64,000 nucleotides of DNA from Zingiber officinale (lineage: Eukaryota; Streptophyta; Magnoliopsida; Zingiberales; Zingiberaceae): positions 17,516,877 through 17,580,876 of the forward strand of contig NC_055992.1 of the NCBI RefSeq assembly GCF_018446385.1, given 5' to 3'. The notes under the pieces are model-generated. The model did no database searches. It saw only the letters and a list, made by a program, of their open reading frames with translations, and was not told the DNA's origin. The translations under genes were made by a program, and so were the position numbers. Shown here piece by piece: positions 47,612 through 60,290 of this stretch (position 1 is the stretch's first letter; each line of letters begins with the position of its first letter).

Positions 47612-48660
47612 TAGGAGATGTAGATATCTTGGAGCTACTATTCAATAACAAAAAGATATCGAGGAAGATATCAAAGAAAGAGTAGTTACAAAGTAGTGGG
47701 GCTTCTAGAGTAATTGTCGTGTTCCTTAAGAGCATGTTTCCGACTAGGAAAGGAAATCAGGAAGGGAATAAAGTGACAAAAAAATTCTTAGTAGTTCCTT
47801 TTCTTCCATTTCTTTTGGTAGAGATGAGGGATGGAAGAAACGGAAAAAAAAATCCCATCTATGTTGCATGTCTAATTTGGGCAAAAAAACTCATTTTCAC
47901 ATGCCATAAAGCTTAAATTCAAACTTTAAAAAATAAAAAAAATATTCTTAATCTATTTTTTATTAATGTTTTTAGTAACTAAGGTTTAAAATTAAGTTTT
48001 CCTCCTTTCCTTCAATTTAAGGAGATAGGTGGATGAAAAAAAATTTACAATTCTTCCCCGACTTTTATTTTGCCTGCCTATTTGTTTTCTCTAAAGGAAC
48101 CAGAACTTTAAAGGAAATTTTATAAAATCTTGGTAACCATCTGGTATGCTTTATAGATCAAAGTATTGGGCTGTGCCTCCGTAGGGCCCATCTTGGATGG
48201 GCCTTCGTGAGTGTTTCCTGACTTATCTTGGCGATCGGTGGAAAATTTGTGGGATCGGACCTGTCACCTCCAGGATTAGTCGGTTATCAAAAAAAAAGAA
48301 GTATTGGTATGTGAGGAAGCAATATGTAAAAATTAATATAACAAAGCTAAGTATGATAAGATGGAGCTAGGTTTACTGTGTTAGATAAAATAAAAAATTA
48401 TTAATATTAAAGAGCAATAAGGTGTACTTCTAATAGGTTGAGATGTACTAACATGTTTACAGATGATCAATAGATTTTGTAGTTGGAGGAGTTGGAATCT
48501 CTAGAGTGAAAGGATTAAAGGGGTAGATGGAGACTCAGCAAAAAAACATTGGTCAATATAAAAAAATAATTTATTTGAATATCTTTAGTGAGATCACTTT
48601 ACATAAAATTCAATAGAGGATAATATTCATGTAGTTAATCTCAAATAGTTGGGATAAACC
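47612..48660 (+). mobile_element. RTE-type LINE fragments in sense orientation
   Basis: At 47612-47705 the + strand reads RYLGATIQ and KDIEEDIKERV, the block just after the RTE reverse transcriptase active site. At 48310-48655 more of the C-terminus decays into a CAAATAGTTGGGATAAACC end, the RTE 3' signature. In between, 48150-48295 carries a SINE-like stretch ending GGATTAGTCGG plus an A run. Confidence 0.6.
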
Positions 48661-48855
48661 TAACTGTTGGGATCCATTGTATTGGTATGGTAGTGGGAAG
48701 TGAATGCCACTTGTCACCTATCTACAAAATATTGTAGCAGAAAGTAGTTAAACACTAAAATAAAGAAAATAAAGTAGACGACACCAGAGTTACGCGGTTC
48801 ACGATTTCCCAACATCGCTACATCCACGTTCTAATTACACAGTCCATTATCTTTC

Positions 48856-49824
48856 TGTTGGTGCAGCGGGGCCGGCAAGAGGGGAGGGGTGAATTGCCTG
48901 CAAAATAAGAATACCCTCCTCAAACTTTCAACTCTAAAATTATAGCAACAATAATAAGAAAATAAAATAAAGCAGAATAGCAGAAAAGAAAGAAGACTCG
49001 GCGATTTTGACTTGGTTACAATCAAGAAGGTTGTTAATCCAAGACGGTTGGAAAGCGCACTAGAAAAGTCTCATTCTCTGAAGGCGGAGAAGCCTTTTAC
49101 ACACTAAAAGCTCTTACAAGTTGCTAGGAAGTTGTTACAGAGTTGATTGATTAATTTCCTAGCTCCAAGGGCCTTTATATAGCTCATGGAAATCTTATCC
49201 CGAGTGTTGAAGGCGCCTCGAAGAGGGTTGAGGGCGCCTCCAAGCAATTTGACCGGATAAAGCTTTATCTGGTTGCAAACGGTCACGAAGACTGGGTCTG
49301 AGGCTCCTCCAATGCCCTTGAAGGCGCCTCAGACTGGCCTGAGGCGCCTTCAAGGGCATGGAGGCGCTTTCAATATTAAGGGCACCCTCAATGATATTGA
49401 GGGTGCCTTCAACCTGCATGGTATAAATACTGCCTTCAACTTGCATGGTATAAATAGCTTCCATCTTCTCTATTTCCTCTTCTTCCGAAGCTCCGATCGT
49501 TTGGGTGATTTCGGCCAACCGAAATAGGGCTCCCCAGAATCCAAATTCTAGCCTTCTCCTCGAGTAGGCTTCCGACCCGGCTTCTCGTCTCTCGAACGCT
49601 GCGCACGTTCTTCTCGTCACCGGTGTACTCTTCCGCAGCTTTTTCGTCCTTCGGATGCACCGAGCTCGTCGGCTCCCTTCCCGTGCCATCCTTCTCGCTA
49701 GCTGCGTCTTCCGCTCGACTTCCTGCGCTCCTAAGTTCCTGCACACTTAGACACAGGGATCAAATAACAAGCAGGATCTAACCTAACTTGGTTGATCACA
49801 TCAAAACACTCACGAGGTCTAACA
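48856..49824 (+). mobile_element. Solo LTR (family C), 969 bp, with 5-bp target duplication
   Basis: Ends TGTTGGTGCAGCGGGG and GAGGTCTAACA, flanked by perfect CTTTC (48851-48855 and 49825-49829). Two perfect hairpins lie at 49312-49359 and 49381-49407, then two TATA-like boxes (GGTATAAATAC at 49421 and GGTATAAATAG at 49448), which suggests plus-strand transcription from about 49450. Short frames within it are not genes. Confidence 0.9.
49312..49407. promoter_or_regulatory. Two perfect hairpins upstream of LTR C TATA boxes
   Basis: Hairpin 1 has 21-nt arms (49312-49332 and 49339-49359, core GAAGGCGCCTC) with loop ACTGGC. Hairpin 2 has 12-nt arms (GGCACCCTCAAT and its complement) with loop GAT. 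Both are exact. Confidence 0.9.
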
Positions 49825-50890
49825 CTTTCTCCTCTTCAATTAAGCATTGGATGTGAGGAAACCTCCTATAGATTCAACAAAATACAAACAATAAACTAGG
49901 AATAGAATAGATCAGTGAAAGTTGAGGTGCAATATCTAGGTGTGGTTTTGCACTTGATAGATGTCTCGCAGTTCACTTTGAATCTTGTTTTTTACTAATC
50001 TGACGATCATTAGTCGATTGATTATCATCCATCAATCGATTTATCTGTCGGAACTTATTCAAATCATGCCATTGAAACTTTCATTTTTGACTCTATTTGA
50101 ACTCGCTGTTGTAGCATCAGTCAAGTAGAATTATCAATAGTCGATTGACCAGTGCTCATTCGACTACCCCAGTCGACTCCATTCTGTGCTTTATTATGTT
50201 CATTTTGTCTAAGTCTGAACCATCAATTGACATTCTCACCCATCAGTTATCTTCTCTAGCTAAATACTCCAATCAGACTTAACTTGGGGTATTGGACCAC
50301 CGATCAATTGATACCCACTTGGGTCAATTGACAGGATCTGAACATAAGTCGGTCCCCTGATTTTGACCACATTAAGGTTGAGTCTGCCTTTGTTCGTGTC
50401 TACCCTTCGTTCCTTGTATATAGTTTACTTCACTCACTTCTCACATGGAGTTTATCCAAATCTTGATGTCTTCTCACGTCCCTTGGATGCAACGAGCCGT
50501 TGGCTTCTTCCGTTGGCTTCTTCCCTTAGATGCTCCTTGTCTTGGGGTCCCTTTGATACTTGCGCCATCCTTCTTTGATTTTCATGGACCTTGTCCTGCA
50601 GTCCTCGAATGCCAACCCCATTCTTCTCTGCATTCCTTGTCCCAAGCCATACTTCTCCACTCTAATGAACCTTGAGTTATTGAGCCATCAACCATCTTGG
50701 TCGCACCAAGGCAACCTGTATACCTTGTAGATCCTATGCAACTTAACATAGATGTCATGCAACCAATCTAATTTAAATCCTTTGCCCAACTCACCAAAAC
50801 ACTTGGTCGCATCACAACAGTAGGGGACAAAGGCTCCAATATTAACATCAAATTTCAAAAATCTTGGTCTTATAACATCCATCAGTATTG

Positions 50891-52255
50891 TTGTATGCTG
50901 GAATGTTTTGATTGCAAATTGAACATATCTAACAGAGTTTGTATCTTTAATTTGGTTTTGGTGTTCTTATTTTTGACAAAAGATCAAAATAGGAAAATGA
51001 TTTAATGAGGAAACTCACAGTTGGTGGTTGAGGACGATTATTGTCTCAAATTACTAGAAATCTTGGGTCATGAAGTTGGCACAACCAGTAACCAATGATG
51101 GAGGTGCATAATCCATTGAGGGCGTGAGTATGTAAGATACTGGGTTATGCAAGGATTGATACTAATGGAAGAAGGTAGAATGGCTAAAATAGGTGCAGCG
51201 AGTCTGTGAGGCCAACAGGTGCTGAGAAGTGGTTATGAATACTGTGATGTAGAAGTTTGATGCTAATTGAAGCTTGAGTGATGTTGTCCTTTTTCGGAAG
51301 AGATGTATAACTGATTGTGGAAGTAAAAGGAGAAGGCCAGCAATTATAGGAAAATGGTCCAACTGGTGAATGTGTTATGTGCACAATGGGCACAGTTACA
51401 ATAACTGATGTCAATAAATGTAAGAATCGAGGGATGCTGATGGCTTAGCCAGAGGCAAACTTTGTGAAGATTCAAAGTCTAGTTCCATGATAGGTTGCAG
51501 TCCTTGACTAGGATGAGATGGTGGCAATGGTATATTTTAGTTGTGTTGATCAACACCAGTAGGAATAAACAGAGTAGCGGGAGGAGGACAAAACAGAATG
51601 GAGGAGCAAGATAAGAAGGAAAGACTTATTGCTGGTGCCACTATCTATTGCATCTTGAAGAAGAGCTTCTACCACAACATTGCCACGTCTCAAAGATGCA
51701 AGAAGAGGTGCTACGTGCATCTCAAATGGAGAAAGAACTGTTTGCTGTTTACATCGCAAAGAAGAAGAGGTTACCGATTGCCCATGTCCTGAAGGAAAAA
51801 GGAATAAACCCATGCTGTCTTGAAGTAACAAGTGTTCCACTATGCCTCAGAGGAAGAATAAGCATAAAGGGGAAGATTGGATGAGCAGAAGAATCTTTAA
51901 CTCGCTGTTCTTTTGGTGCAGTTTTTGGCTATAAAAAGTAGGTTATGGTGTTTTGTATTAGATGACATGGGTGACCAAGTGACCTTGATACTAATGGGAA
52001 ATTGTTGTAGTTCTAAGGCAGACATGTGTGAGGTGGGGTGCGATGGCTCAAGGTTTGACGCTATATTTGGTTTGCTTTGGTGATGTGGAAAATGCATGGT
52101 ATTTGTGGAATAGAAGTATAGCACAGTGTGGCCAAGGTTAGAAACAGGTAGCAATGTGAGTAGAAGATAGACGGTAAGGGATGACAAAAGTTTGGATATA
52201 GTACCATTTGCTAGAGGAAAGGAAAAGTGACAAAGGGAGAGGAAGAAGATTTTGT
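50891..52255. other. Unassigned DNA with short purine-rich frames
   Basis: Overlapping + frames at 51598-51884 give charged peptides (for example LEEELLPQHC and MEKELFAVYIAKKKR) without a family I recognise. They do not fit as the next NFRKB exon. Probably a decayed mobile element. Confidence 0.35.
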
Positions 52256-52261
52256 TACAAT

Positions 52262-52663
52262 AACAACCAAGTCTTTTCCCATTAGGTGGAGTCGGCTATA
52301 TAAATCCTTCTACGTCATTAGGCTCGACCCCCTACTATATCATCATCTATATTTAAATAAATTTTATCTTATTTTATTCTTACTTTTCAAATTTTTTTTG
52401 TCTTCCTCTTCCTCATTTGATGTGCGTATTTGTTATAGCTTCAGATTGCCTAACTGGGATATTTATTAGTCGTCTAAGTATATGTTCGTATCATCTTAAA
52501 TGTGTTTTTTAGAATTTTTTCCCTCAATAGAAAAAAGTCCAACTTTCTTTTTAATACTCTCATTTATTATTCTATCCTTCGTATATGCACACATCCACTT
52601 TAACATTCTCATCTTCTGTTTATGCGCTTGAGTCATAGCGCAACATTCAACGTTATATAACTA
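52262..52663 (-). mobile_element. RTE-type LINE 3' end (copy C)
   Basis: Starts ATAACAACCAAGTC and CCATTAGGTGGAGTCGGCTATATAAATCC, then follows copies A and B through GCGCTTGAGTCATAGCGCAACATTC, where hAT 3 interrupts it. On the minus strand this is the LINE C-terminus and tail. Confidence 0.8.
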
Positions 52664-55600
52664 ATATTCTAAAAAGCACTAGGCGGTAGGTGGGCAGTCA
52701 CCCGCTGCTCAACACCTAGGCAGAATTTTTTTTTCACGTTCAACTTCAAATACATAAACTGATAAGGAGCAAATATTAATCAAAATTCAAAATATTAATG
52801 TGTTCAACTTCAACATACAATAAAATAGCAAAAGTGCACAAAATAACTCTTATAATCCTATATTTCCGAATTCTTCTTCTAGAACATCGTTAGATTTCTC
52901 CAACACTTCCTCTGTATTGGATTCAAACTCAAAATCCATGACATCTTCCTCTTCTTCATCTGATACAAATTCTTCTTTGTGAAGTTCTCTTACATCTTTA
53001 ATATTTGTCTCAACATCTTCATATCCACCATCAATAATCCATTCGTATGCCATAGTTGCTTTACTAGCAAGTAGAACATTAACTCCTTTTTCTTCTTGTC
53101 TTCTCTTTTTGTTTATGATCTTGGCATTAAATTGAACATAGACTAAATTGTTCTTCCGGTTGCTAGTCTATTTCTTTTCTTTGTATGGATCTACATTAAA
53201 GAAAAATATTAATATTGAATACATATTTAGACATTTAGTAACTACTAATTAGTAGTTAGTACACAATAAGTAATTAAGTATTTACCCCTCAAAAGTATTC
53301 CAATTTCTCTCCCAACCGGAATAACTTGTAGTTAAAGAAAGGATCCTTTTAGCCATCTTTTGCAATTTAGGTACACCATTTCCAAAAGATGCCACCATCC
53401 AACTAAATAAAAACAAATCAAACAATAACAATAAGCAAAATCAAGAAACAAGCAATAAAAATTACAAAATAAAGTAAACAATTATTACTTAGTTCTTAGT
53501 TCTTAGCCGAATCATATTTTTCATCATTTGTTTTGCATCCAATTATAGTTAATGCTCTTCCAATCCCTCGCTTTGTTGATATACTTCAAAAACTCCACAT
53601 TTACTACCTCATTTTGGCTATCAATATCATTGGGAAAGAATGCTTCAACACAAGTGAAAAATTCATTCATGACTACTTCACTTCCTATGCTCTTGTCATT
53701 AAAGGAGTAATAAGGATTCAATAGGTAGGCCGCCAAATGTAGTGGACTATCAAGCCGATTATGACTTTTCTCATCAATAATATCAATAACTAGGGATGTC
53801 AATGGGTCGGGTTCGGGTCGGATTCTATATCCTCTGTACCCATACCCATCAGGTATAGGATATCCAATGGGTATACCCATACCCATTAAAGGACCGCATA
53901 TATTTTATACGTGTAATTTTTCTTCTTTCTATCGAGCTATTATCATTCAAAAAAACATATTAAAATTAACATCCTATTAAAAAATTTATATATAATTATA
54001 AAAAATAGATTAAACATCTATATAGGCCTACTAATATCAACATAAAATAGTAAATTGATTTTAGAAAAAGAAAATTTTCTTTAATATATGTATATATATT
54101 ATTTAATCGGGTATTCGGGTCGGGTATCGGGTATTGATAGTCCCTCCATACCCTCCTCCTTTAGGGTCGGATGTCGGATCCTCCATCGGGTTCGGGTGAA
54201 ATTGCCATCCCTATCAATAACCAGACGATAGTGAAACTCTTGATTTTTGAATGCCACTTTAATCTCCTCTCTCACTCTAAGTAATTCTCCATACACAACC
54301 CATAGATGACTTCTTATCCCCATCAACAAGACGAAGCAACTTAACTAAAGGGGCAAACACCTTCTATCAAAAAACTTACCCCATTCCAAAAAAAAAGGCA
54401 CTCGTAGCGGTATTATATGTCATCTTTCCCTTTGCACTCTTTGAATGTTGGCATGCATTCTATTCTTCACTAGCAACCATAGCCCTTAGTTTACTTTTCT
54501 TCTCCATCAAGCTTTGCAAAGTTAGAAAAGCGGTTGCAAATCGTGTTCCTCCTGGCCTCACGGTGTCCCTTTTTTTTTGGTAAACTTTCTCATTATTGAC
54601 AATGTCTTGTGATGTGCATAAATAAAGATTGTTAAGCTCTTTGCCTTCTCAATCACCCCTTTGAACTTAGGTTGGTTCCAATTCCTTGAAGTATAAGATT
54701 CACGGTGTGAGTTGCACATGAAGTCCAAAATACATGTGGCCTCTGCTCGTTCAACAAATCTTTTGCCAATATGTTATTCGAAGAATTGTCTGTTACCACT
54801 TGAACTATATTTTAGGGCCCAACTTCTTCAATAGACTTGCACACATATTTAAATATATAATTCCCCGTATGTGCTTCATAAGCTTCCCTAGAAGAAATGA
54901 AAGTTGTGTCTTCTTTACACAAATTCATGATACTTCTTTTCCGATCGGTCTAAGCATCGGTCAAAATTGAGCAACCATTCAAAGCCAATTCATCTTCTTG
55001 TTTCTTTAATAGACTTTTAGTTTTATCTACCTCTTCCTTTAATAAGGACTCCCTTAATAGGTATTGAGTTGGAGGACGATAATCCGGGTCAAATTGCCCA
55101 ACCGCTTCTGCAAACCTCTTGAAGCTATCATTGTCAATGACATGAAAAGGAATACAGAACTCGTACACCAATCGAGCTAAATATTGGTGTACATTGTGTG
55201 TCCTTTTCTTCCAAAGTGCATCAATAATATTTTGTTGTTTTGTTTTCTTACTTCCACTCAATGAAGATTCGGGATCAATGACGGATGCAAATCGGTCCCG
55301 GCCAAAAGTAAGCAGGTCTCTTCTTGTCCCTAGACTCCCTTCATTTTCCTCATATTTTTCAAGAACAATTTCTTCTCTCACCCTCATTTCATTCATATTC
55401 TTTTGTTTATTTTTTATTCTTGTTTCTTCAATGATATTCTTACACTTCACTTTATCCTTATCCGAAGACTTCTTACATGGGGCAACATTTCTTTTGATAT
55501 TAGTAACATGTTATTTGATCCTATAAATTCCACCACTAGTAAATTTTCCACACAACTTACATTTCAACTTATCTAAATTATTAGGATTCACTAAGTCCAC

Positions 55601-55690
55601 AAATTCCCATCCAACATCATTTGAATTACGCTTCAAAGGAGTATTAATCTCCGGTATTGAATTAGATGCTTTAGAAGATATAGTACCTGG
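52664..55690 (-). pseudogene. hAT transposase pseudogene 3, split by a MITE
   Basis: The left end ATATTCTAAAAAGC plus CCTAGGC-rich subterminal sequence is hAT-like. Reading leftward from about 55690: BED-type block, a linker, a central block with ALWKKRTHNVHQYLARLVYE and VIDNDSFKRFAEAVGQFDP, YRPPTQYLLRESLL, a PCAAH-like region near 54720, then LLRVREEIKVAFKN and, beyond the MITE, IIDEKSHNRLDSPLHLAAYL and LNPYYSF, and an acidic C-terminus ending at 52850. Broken frames throughout. Removing the MITE rejoins the VID-IIDEKSHN stretch. The right terminus was not found before the gypsy LTR at 56141. Confidence 0.82.
53791..54213. mobile_element. hAT MITE (TAGGGATG family), 423 bp, copy 2 (inverted)
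   Basis: Ends TAGGGATGTCAAT and ATTGCCATCCCTA, flanked by perfect TCAATAAC (53783-53790 and 54214-54221). Its interior is the reverse complement of copy 1 (34831-35274). It interrupts hAT transposase pseudogene 3. Confidence 0.92.
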
Positions 55691-56140
55691 GCATTTTACT
55701 ACACAAGTAAAAATTTATCAATATCAATTTACAAAAAAAAAAAACTCATTTAAGTCAAGCAATGGTTATCAAGCATTCAAAAAATTAATTATTAATTGAT
55801 CGGTTCAAGTCAAACAATAACGTACAAGATTTAATAACAGACCGTTGAATTTTATTAATCAACTTAAACTCAGGGATGCTACATGACAGAAGATAAAGCT
55901 ATTGGGAAGAAAAGGAGGGTGTTGAATGCTGGAAATGAGGGAACAAGGTGCTGCGCTCCGGCCTAGCAGTTAGGGCTGCTTTCGCTTCGTCGTTGGCACC
56001 CTCAGCTAGCTACAGCGAGCTCCGGCGACTGTTGTCAAGAAACAGGGTAGGGTGCGGCCGGGATAAAGGTAGATGCTAGGGTTTAGGGTTTAGGACAGGG
56101 TGCGTTGAAGCTAGGGCTGATGATGAAACAGGGGTGATGC
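55691..56140. other. Linker between hAT 3 and gypsy LTR
   Basis: A GC-richer stretch resembling a leader region, with GGGTTTAGGGTTTAGG (two telomere-type units) near 56080. No protein recognised. Confidence 0.4.
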
Positions 56141-58842
56141 TGTCACGCCCCCAGAGGAGTCCCTGTCCGAGAAAATTTCGGCAGCATCTCCCCTGTACGG
56201 CGGACAATCAAAAATTTCTACAAGCACTAAATACTCAGCCACAGGCGGCTGGAATCATAACAATAAATAAAATCAATCACCACGCAGTTTATATATATAT
56301 TCAGCCTCTGGCTGACACAACCACGCAGTAATAATACTCTGACTCGAAATCCACCCTACTCCACTACACTCGTAAAGCTCAAATCCGACAAACTTACCTC
56401 TTCTGCCGTCCAGGCAGGCATGTAGTAGAATAAAACCAAATCCAATTTCATCGACATCATAAAATCCATACAACGTCCATAGGTGGAATAAATCTAAAAC
56501 ATAACAAGTTTTAAATAGTTTAGAACAGAAAAGAAACCAAAACGGAAACCAAATCCTATCCTCGAGGTCTGCAGGGACCAGCAACTGGAACTCTCTCCTG
56601 ACAGCATCAACCTGAAAATATCAACAATGGAGGCGGGGTGAGTCCAACCCTCAGAGTACAATTGATATGCAAGTAAAGAAATAACACCTAACACTAATCA
56701 TGCGTTCTCGATATAAGAAAGATATAAATATGCATCCAAGTAAGCGGAGAATCTTTGTCTAACTAGGTCCCGAGTATAAGGTCAAAGTCCAAGTGGTATA
56801 GGAATCCTGTATGCAAACATAGGCATCCAAACAATATGCAACATATAAACGTGAACCACAAACACAGCAATAAACGATCATGCGTATGATGCGATGATCG
56901 TCTGGTCACCCCCGATCGATCGTCTCATACAAAAGTGAGGCCGAGTGGGTAGGTGACAACCGTGCACTCTGTCGTCACTACTCACGATGAGTGACCGAGT
57001 GGACGGGATCTTGTCGAGTACACCTATCCTCCTACCCCAAATCATAGATGGGGGAGCGAATGCTCTCAACTCCCGGTACACGATGACGGGAGGAATCCCT
57101 GCCGGATAACACGTCACACTACCCGTGAGCGGACCAACGGTGCCTAACAGAGTCCCTGCTGCAACACACTCAGCCTGAATCGACCACTAACCCATGAGTG
57201 GTGGTGTGTGCAGATCCATGTAACTGGCGATGTGCTCAACAATAATGGAGCGGACTATCTCACAGCATGCAATCATGCAAATGGTGCATGGCACTAACCG
57301 TATAAACATCCTGACCTAATCCACATATATATAAAAATGCATCAAAGGTCAACGAATCCAAAACAATCCAAAGGTATACAGAAGGTATAAAACCTAGGTC
57401 CTGAACATGGTAAAGCATGGCATATCACAACCCCTATAAGCATGTATAAACAGGTAAAATATACCTGAGATGCAAAACCAATCAATCAATCAAGCATGTA
57501 AGATTTGGGTGGTGATTAACCGAAACAGATAAGAAACATAATTAATGCAACATGTTAATTTAATTACTAAGCATATCAAATGACATAAGTCAAAAGTACC
57601 CGCCTCTAATAGGAATGTCCAAATCCGGTCCGAACACGACGTCGAGATACTCGTCTCACGTCAAGGTCCTGTGATACCAACAGAGATATATTTTATTTAG
57701 CTAAAATTCCAATGAATTGCTAAATAAAATTCCCAACACAACTTAGGACAAAACCCTAAGTCATAATCATTAACCTACCTAATTAAACACATATAATTTA
57801 GTTACTCAACCTGTATCAAATAACTAAATCAAACTCTTAATTCAATTAGGAAAACCCTAATTATTGATCAATCTTAACTGATCATCGATTAACTTATCCA
57901 CATCAAGACCTAAATCCACAAACGTTAAACCCAAAAACCTTACCTTTCACTGATCTCTTGGTTCAATCCGTATCACCAACACTTGCAAACATTCTAGCCA
58001 ACATAAGGATTCTGGTGGAGCTGTGGATTCCCAAAGCAATTACCCTAATAAAAATCATTACATCCACTGCTAAACATTAGATTGAAATTACTAATGTATA
58101 ATCCTCTAAACCAACTACTTACCCCCCAAATCGATACTCTTCTTCTAACCGGATCAAGCTTGTTTGGCCGGTACAACCTGTCTGGAAACTTCTGGCCGAA
58201 ATAAAGGAAGAGATCTAACACCAGGTGGCGGCAGCCGGCTCTAGGGCTGAGGAGGAGCGGCGGTGATCCCAAATTAGGGCAGCATAGGAGGTCGGTGGCG
58301 CCACTGGAACCTCCACAGCAAGGGGCGGCGCCGGCAGTGAAACAACGGCAGTCGGCTTTGGCTGTGATCGGCGGCGGCGGCTTTAGTGCTAGGGCTCGGG
58401 TGACGGCACAGAGGAGTCGGGATCACGGTGTGCAGCGGGGAGGAGCGGATGTCGCTGCACTGCTTCGTGCGTGAAGAAGGAACTCGGCCGGCGGCAGCGT
58501 CGGGTAGAGAAGGTGCCGAGAGGAGAGGAGAACGAAGAAAGGGGATCGGCGTCTAGGTTTTCGCTCGTGCGGCGCCGGTTAGGGCGGGGGAAGAAGTCGG
58601 GGAAGTCTTGGCACGCGGGGGAGGAGGCGGAGAAAACAAATAAAAGAAAAGGAAAAGAAAATAGGAAAGGAAAAAATAAAAACTTTTCCTCGCTTAAATG
58701 GGTCGCCTAAACAGGCTTTTTCCCCGGCCCCGTTCTTGTCCCCGTTAACTCGTCCATACGAGCTACGAAAAATTTCCGAAAAATGTCCAAAAATTCTGGA
58801 AAATTCCCTTATTAATATTAGCCTATTTTCTGGTATTTTACA
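56141..58842 (-). repeat. 3' LTR of the gypsy element, 2.7 kb
   Basis: Bounded by TGTCACGCCCCCAGAGG at 56141 and TTTTACA at 58842 next to the polypurine tract. GC-rich, GGCGGC-bearing sequence at 58200-58640 gives frames that are not genes. The start matches the 63575 copy (CGAGAAAATTTCG, TATATATATATTCAGCCTC). Confidence 0.85.
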
Positions 58843-58952
58843 TTCTCCCCCACTAATAAAAATTTGGTCCCCAAATTTTGTTATCTACCATTAGCAAACA
58901 CTAACAACAGGTACAGCGTATGAATGCTGAATGGTAAATTAAATCACATATC

Positions 58953-59369
58953 TCAAGGGAAATGATGGGGGTATCGAGCTCGGATAGTATCCTTGAGCTT
59001 CCAAGTAGCCTCCTCATCCGAATGATGCTGCCATCCAACTTTAACCAGTTGGATAGTCTTGTTCCGCAACTGACGCTCTTTCCGGTCTAAAATCCATACC
59101 GGAACCTCCTCATAGGTGACGTCAGGCTGAAGGAAACTGAGATTATCTATCAACACATGTATCAGATCGGGTACGTATCTCCTCAGCGTAGATACGTGGA
59201 ATACGGCGTGAACGCCTACCAAGGACGGCAATAGTGCCAACCGATAAACTACTGCTCCAATCCTTTCCGAGATCTGGAAAGGTCCAATGTATCGCGGAGC
59301 TAGCTTACCTCTGAGGTCAATCTCTTCACCCCTTTCGTGGGTGAAACTCATAAAAATACCTGATCGCAA
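58953..59369 (-). pseudogene. Gypsy integrase C-terminus with chromodomain
   Basis: An open 138-residue stretch. RYIGPFQISERIGAVVYRL is the GPF/Y motif, VHAVFHVSTLRRYVPD follows, and the last 50 residues (EEVPVWILDRKERQLRNK through EEATWKL) are a chromodomain, which in chromoviruses directs integration to particular chromatin. The zinc finger and catalytic core of integrase, expected upstream, are missing. Confidence 0.88.
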
Positions 59370-59679
59370 ATGGAGAACTCTAAGGGTCTCCGACTCCGGT
59401 CAGCATAACACCTCTGGCAGTCTTATGCCTCTGACATCCTCTGCTGATAACATGGACCACTTTGCCTCACGTTGAGCTCCATGAGGTCTCAACACTGGGT
59501 CTCTCGGATTCTCGTCCTGATCGACGACTGAGCAACTATGGTAACAAGAATACCCAGCTCTGTCTGTCCCTGTTCCTCCATGTCTAACTCAGAGAAATCC
59601 TGAATCAAATCTGTGTCCACAACTCGGTGACAAGCTAAAGTCCCTCTGGACCTCTAGCTAAGTGCATCGGTAACCACAT

Positions 59680-60290
59680 TAGCTTTTCCCAGGTGATAGC
59701 TAATGGTACAATCATAATACTTCAGGAACTCCATCTATCTCCTCGGTCGAAGATTAAGTTCCTTCTGAGTGAACAGATATTTGAGACTCCGATGGGCAGT
59801 GAGAATCTCAATGTAATATCATACAGGTACTGCCGCCACATCTTCAGGGCAAAAATAACAGCGGCCAACTCCAGATCATGAACTGAGTATTTTCTTCTCA
59901 GGCTCCCTCAACTATCGAGAAGCATATAAGAATACTCTACCGTGCTGCACCAGAACAACACTCATACCCTGTAGAGACGCGTCGGTATAGAGGACAAATT
60001 CGTCCTCTTCCGAAGGTAAAAACCAAAAATCAAAGCAGACACTAATCTCCGCTTCAGCTCCTAGAAGCTGGTCTTGCAATCCTCAGTCCAAATAAACTTC
60101 ACGCCTTTCATGGTCACGCGTGAACGTAGCATAGCTATGCGGAAGCAACCCTCGACGAAAGGTCTGTAATATCCTGCGAGTCACAAAAGACTGCGGATCT
60201 CCTACACTGATTTCGGCTACTCCCAACGGTAACAACCTCTATCTCCTGTGGAACCACGGTACACTCCTACTGGTGACCGTGTGTCCCAAA
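59680..60290 (-). pseudogene. Gypsy RNase H and reverse transcriptase remnant
   Basis: Minus-strand translation shows IEILTAHRSLKYLFTQKELN and RRMEFLKYY-like text, GKANVVTDAL-like text, the RNase H start with ASLQGMSVVLVQHG, and RT thumb text MKGVKFIWTEDCKTSF-like. In-frame stops and deletions are frequent. Confidence 0.7.

Larger units (their letters stand above)
48665..50890. other. Possible older LTR-like repeat surrounding solo LTR C
   Basis: It starts TGTTGGGATCC directly after the LINE end and continues, after removal of the nested solo LTR, as CCATTATCTTTCTCCTCTTC. It contains CAATCGATT and CAGTCGACTCC palindromes at 50010-50180 like the other LTRs here. A closing end and target duplication were not found, so the limits are uncertain. 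Confidence 0.35.

Noticed and set aside
51598-51884. Charged plus-strand frames considered as the next NFRKB exon
   Set aside because: No agreement with the expected sequence after LFVK, no fitting acceptor and phase, and repeat-like surroundings.
56078-56096. Interstitial telomere repeat
   Set aside because: Only about two GGGTTTA units, too few to be more than chance.
58471-58710. 79-residue basic plus-strand frame
   Set aside because: Lies in the 3' LTR of the gypsy element in a GC-rich, AAAG-rich stretch; no homology and opposite strand to the element.
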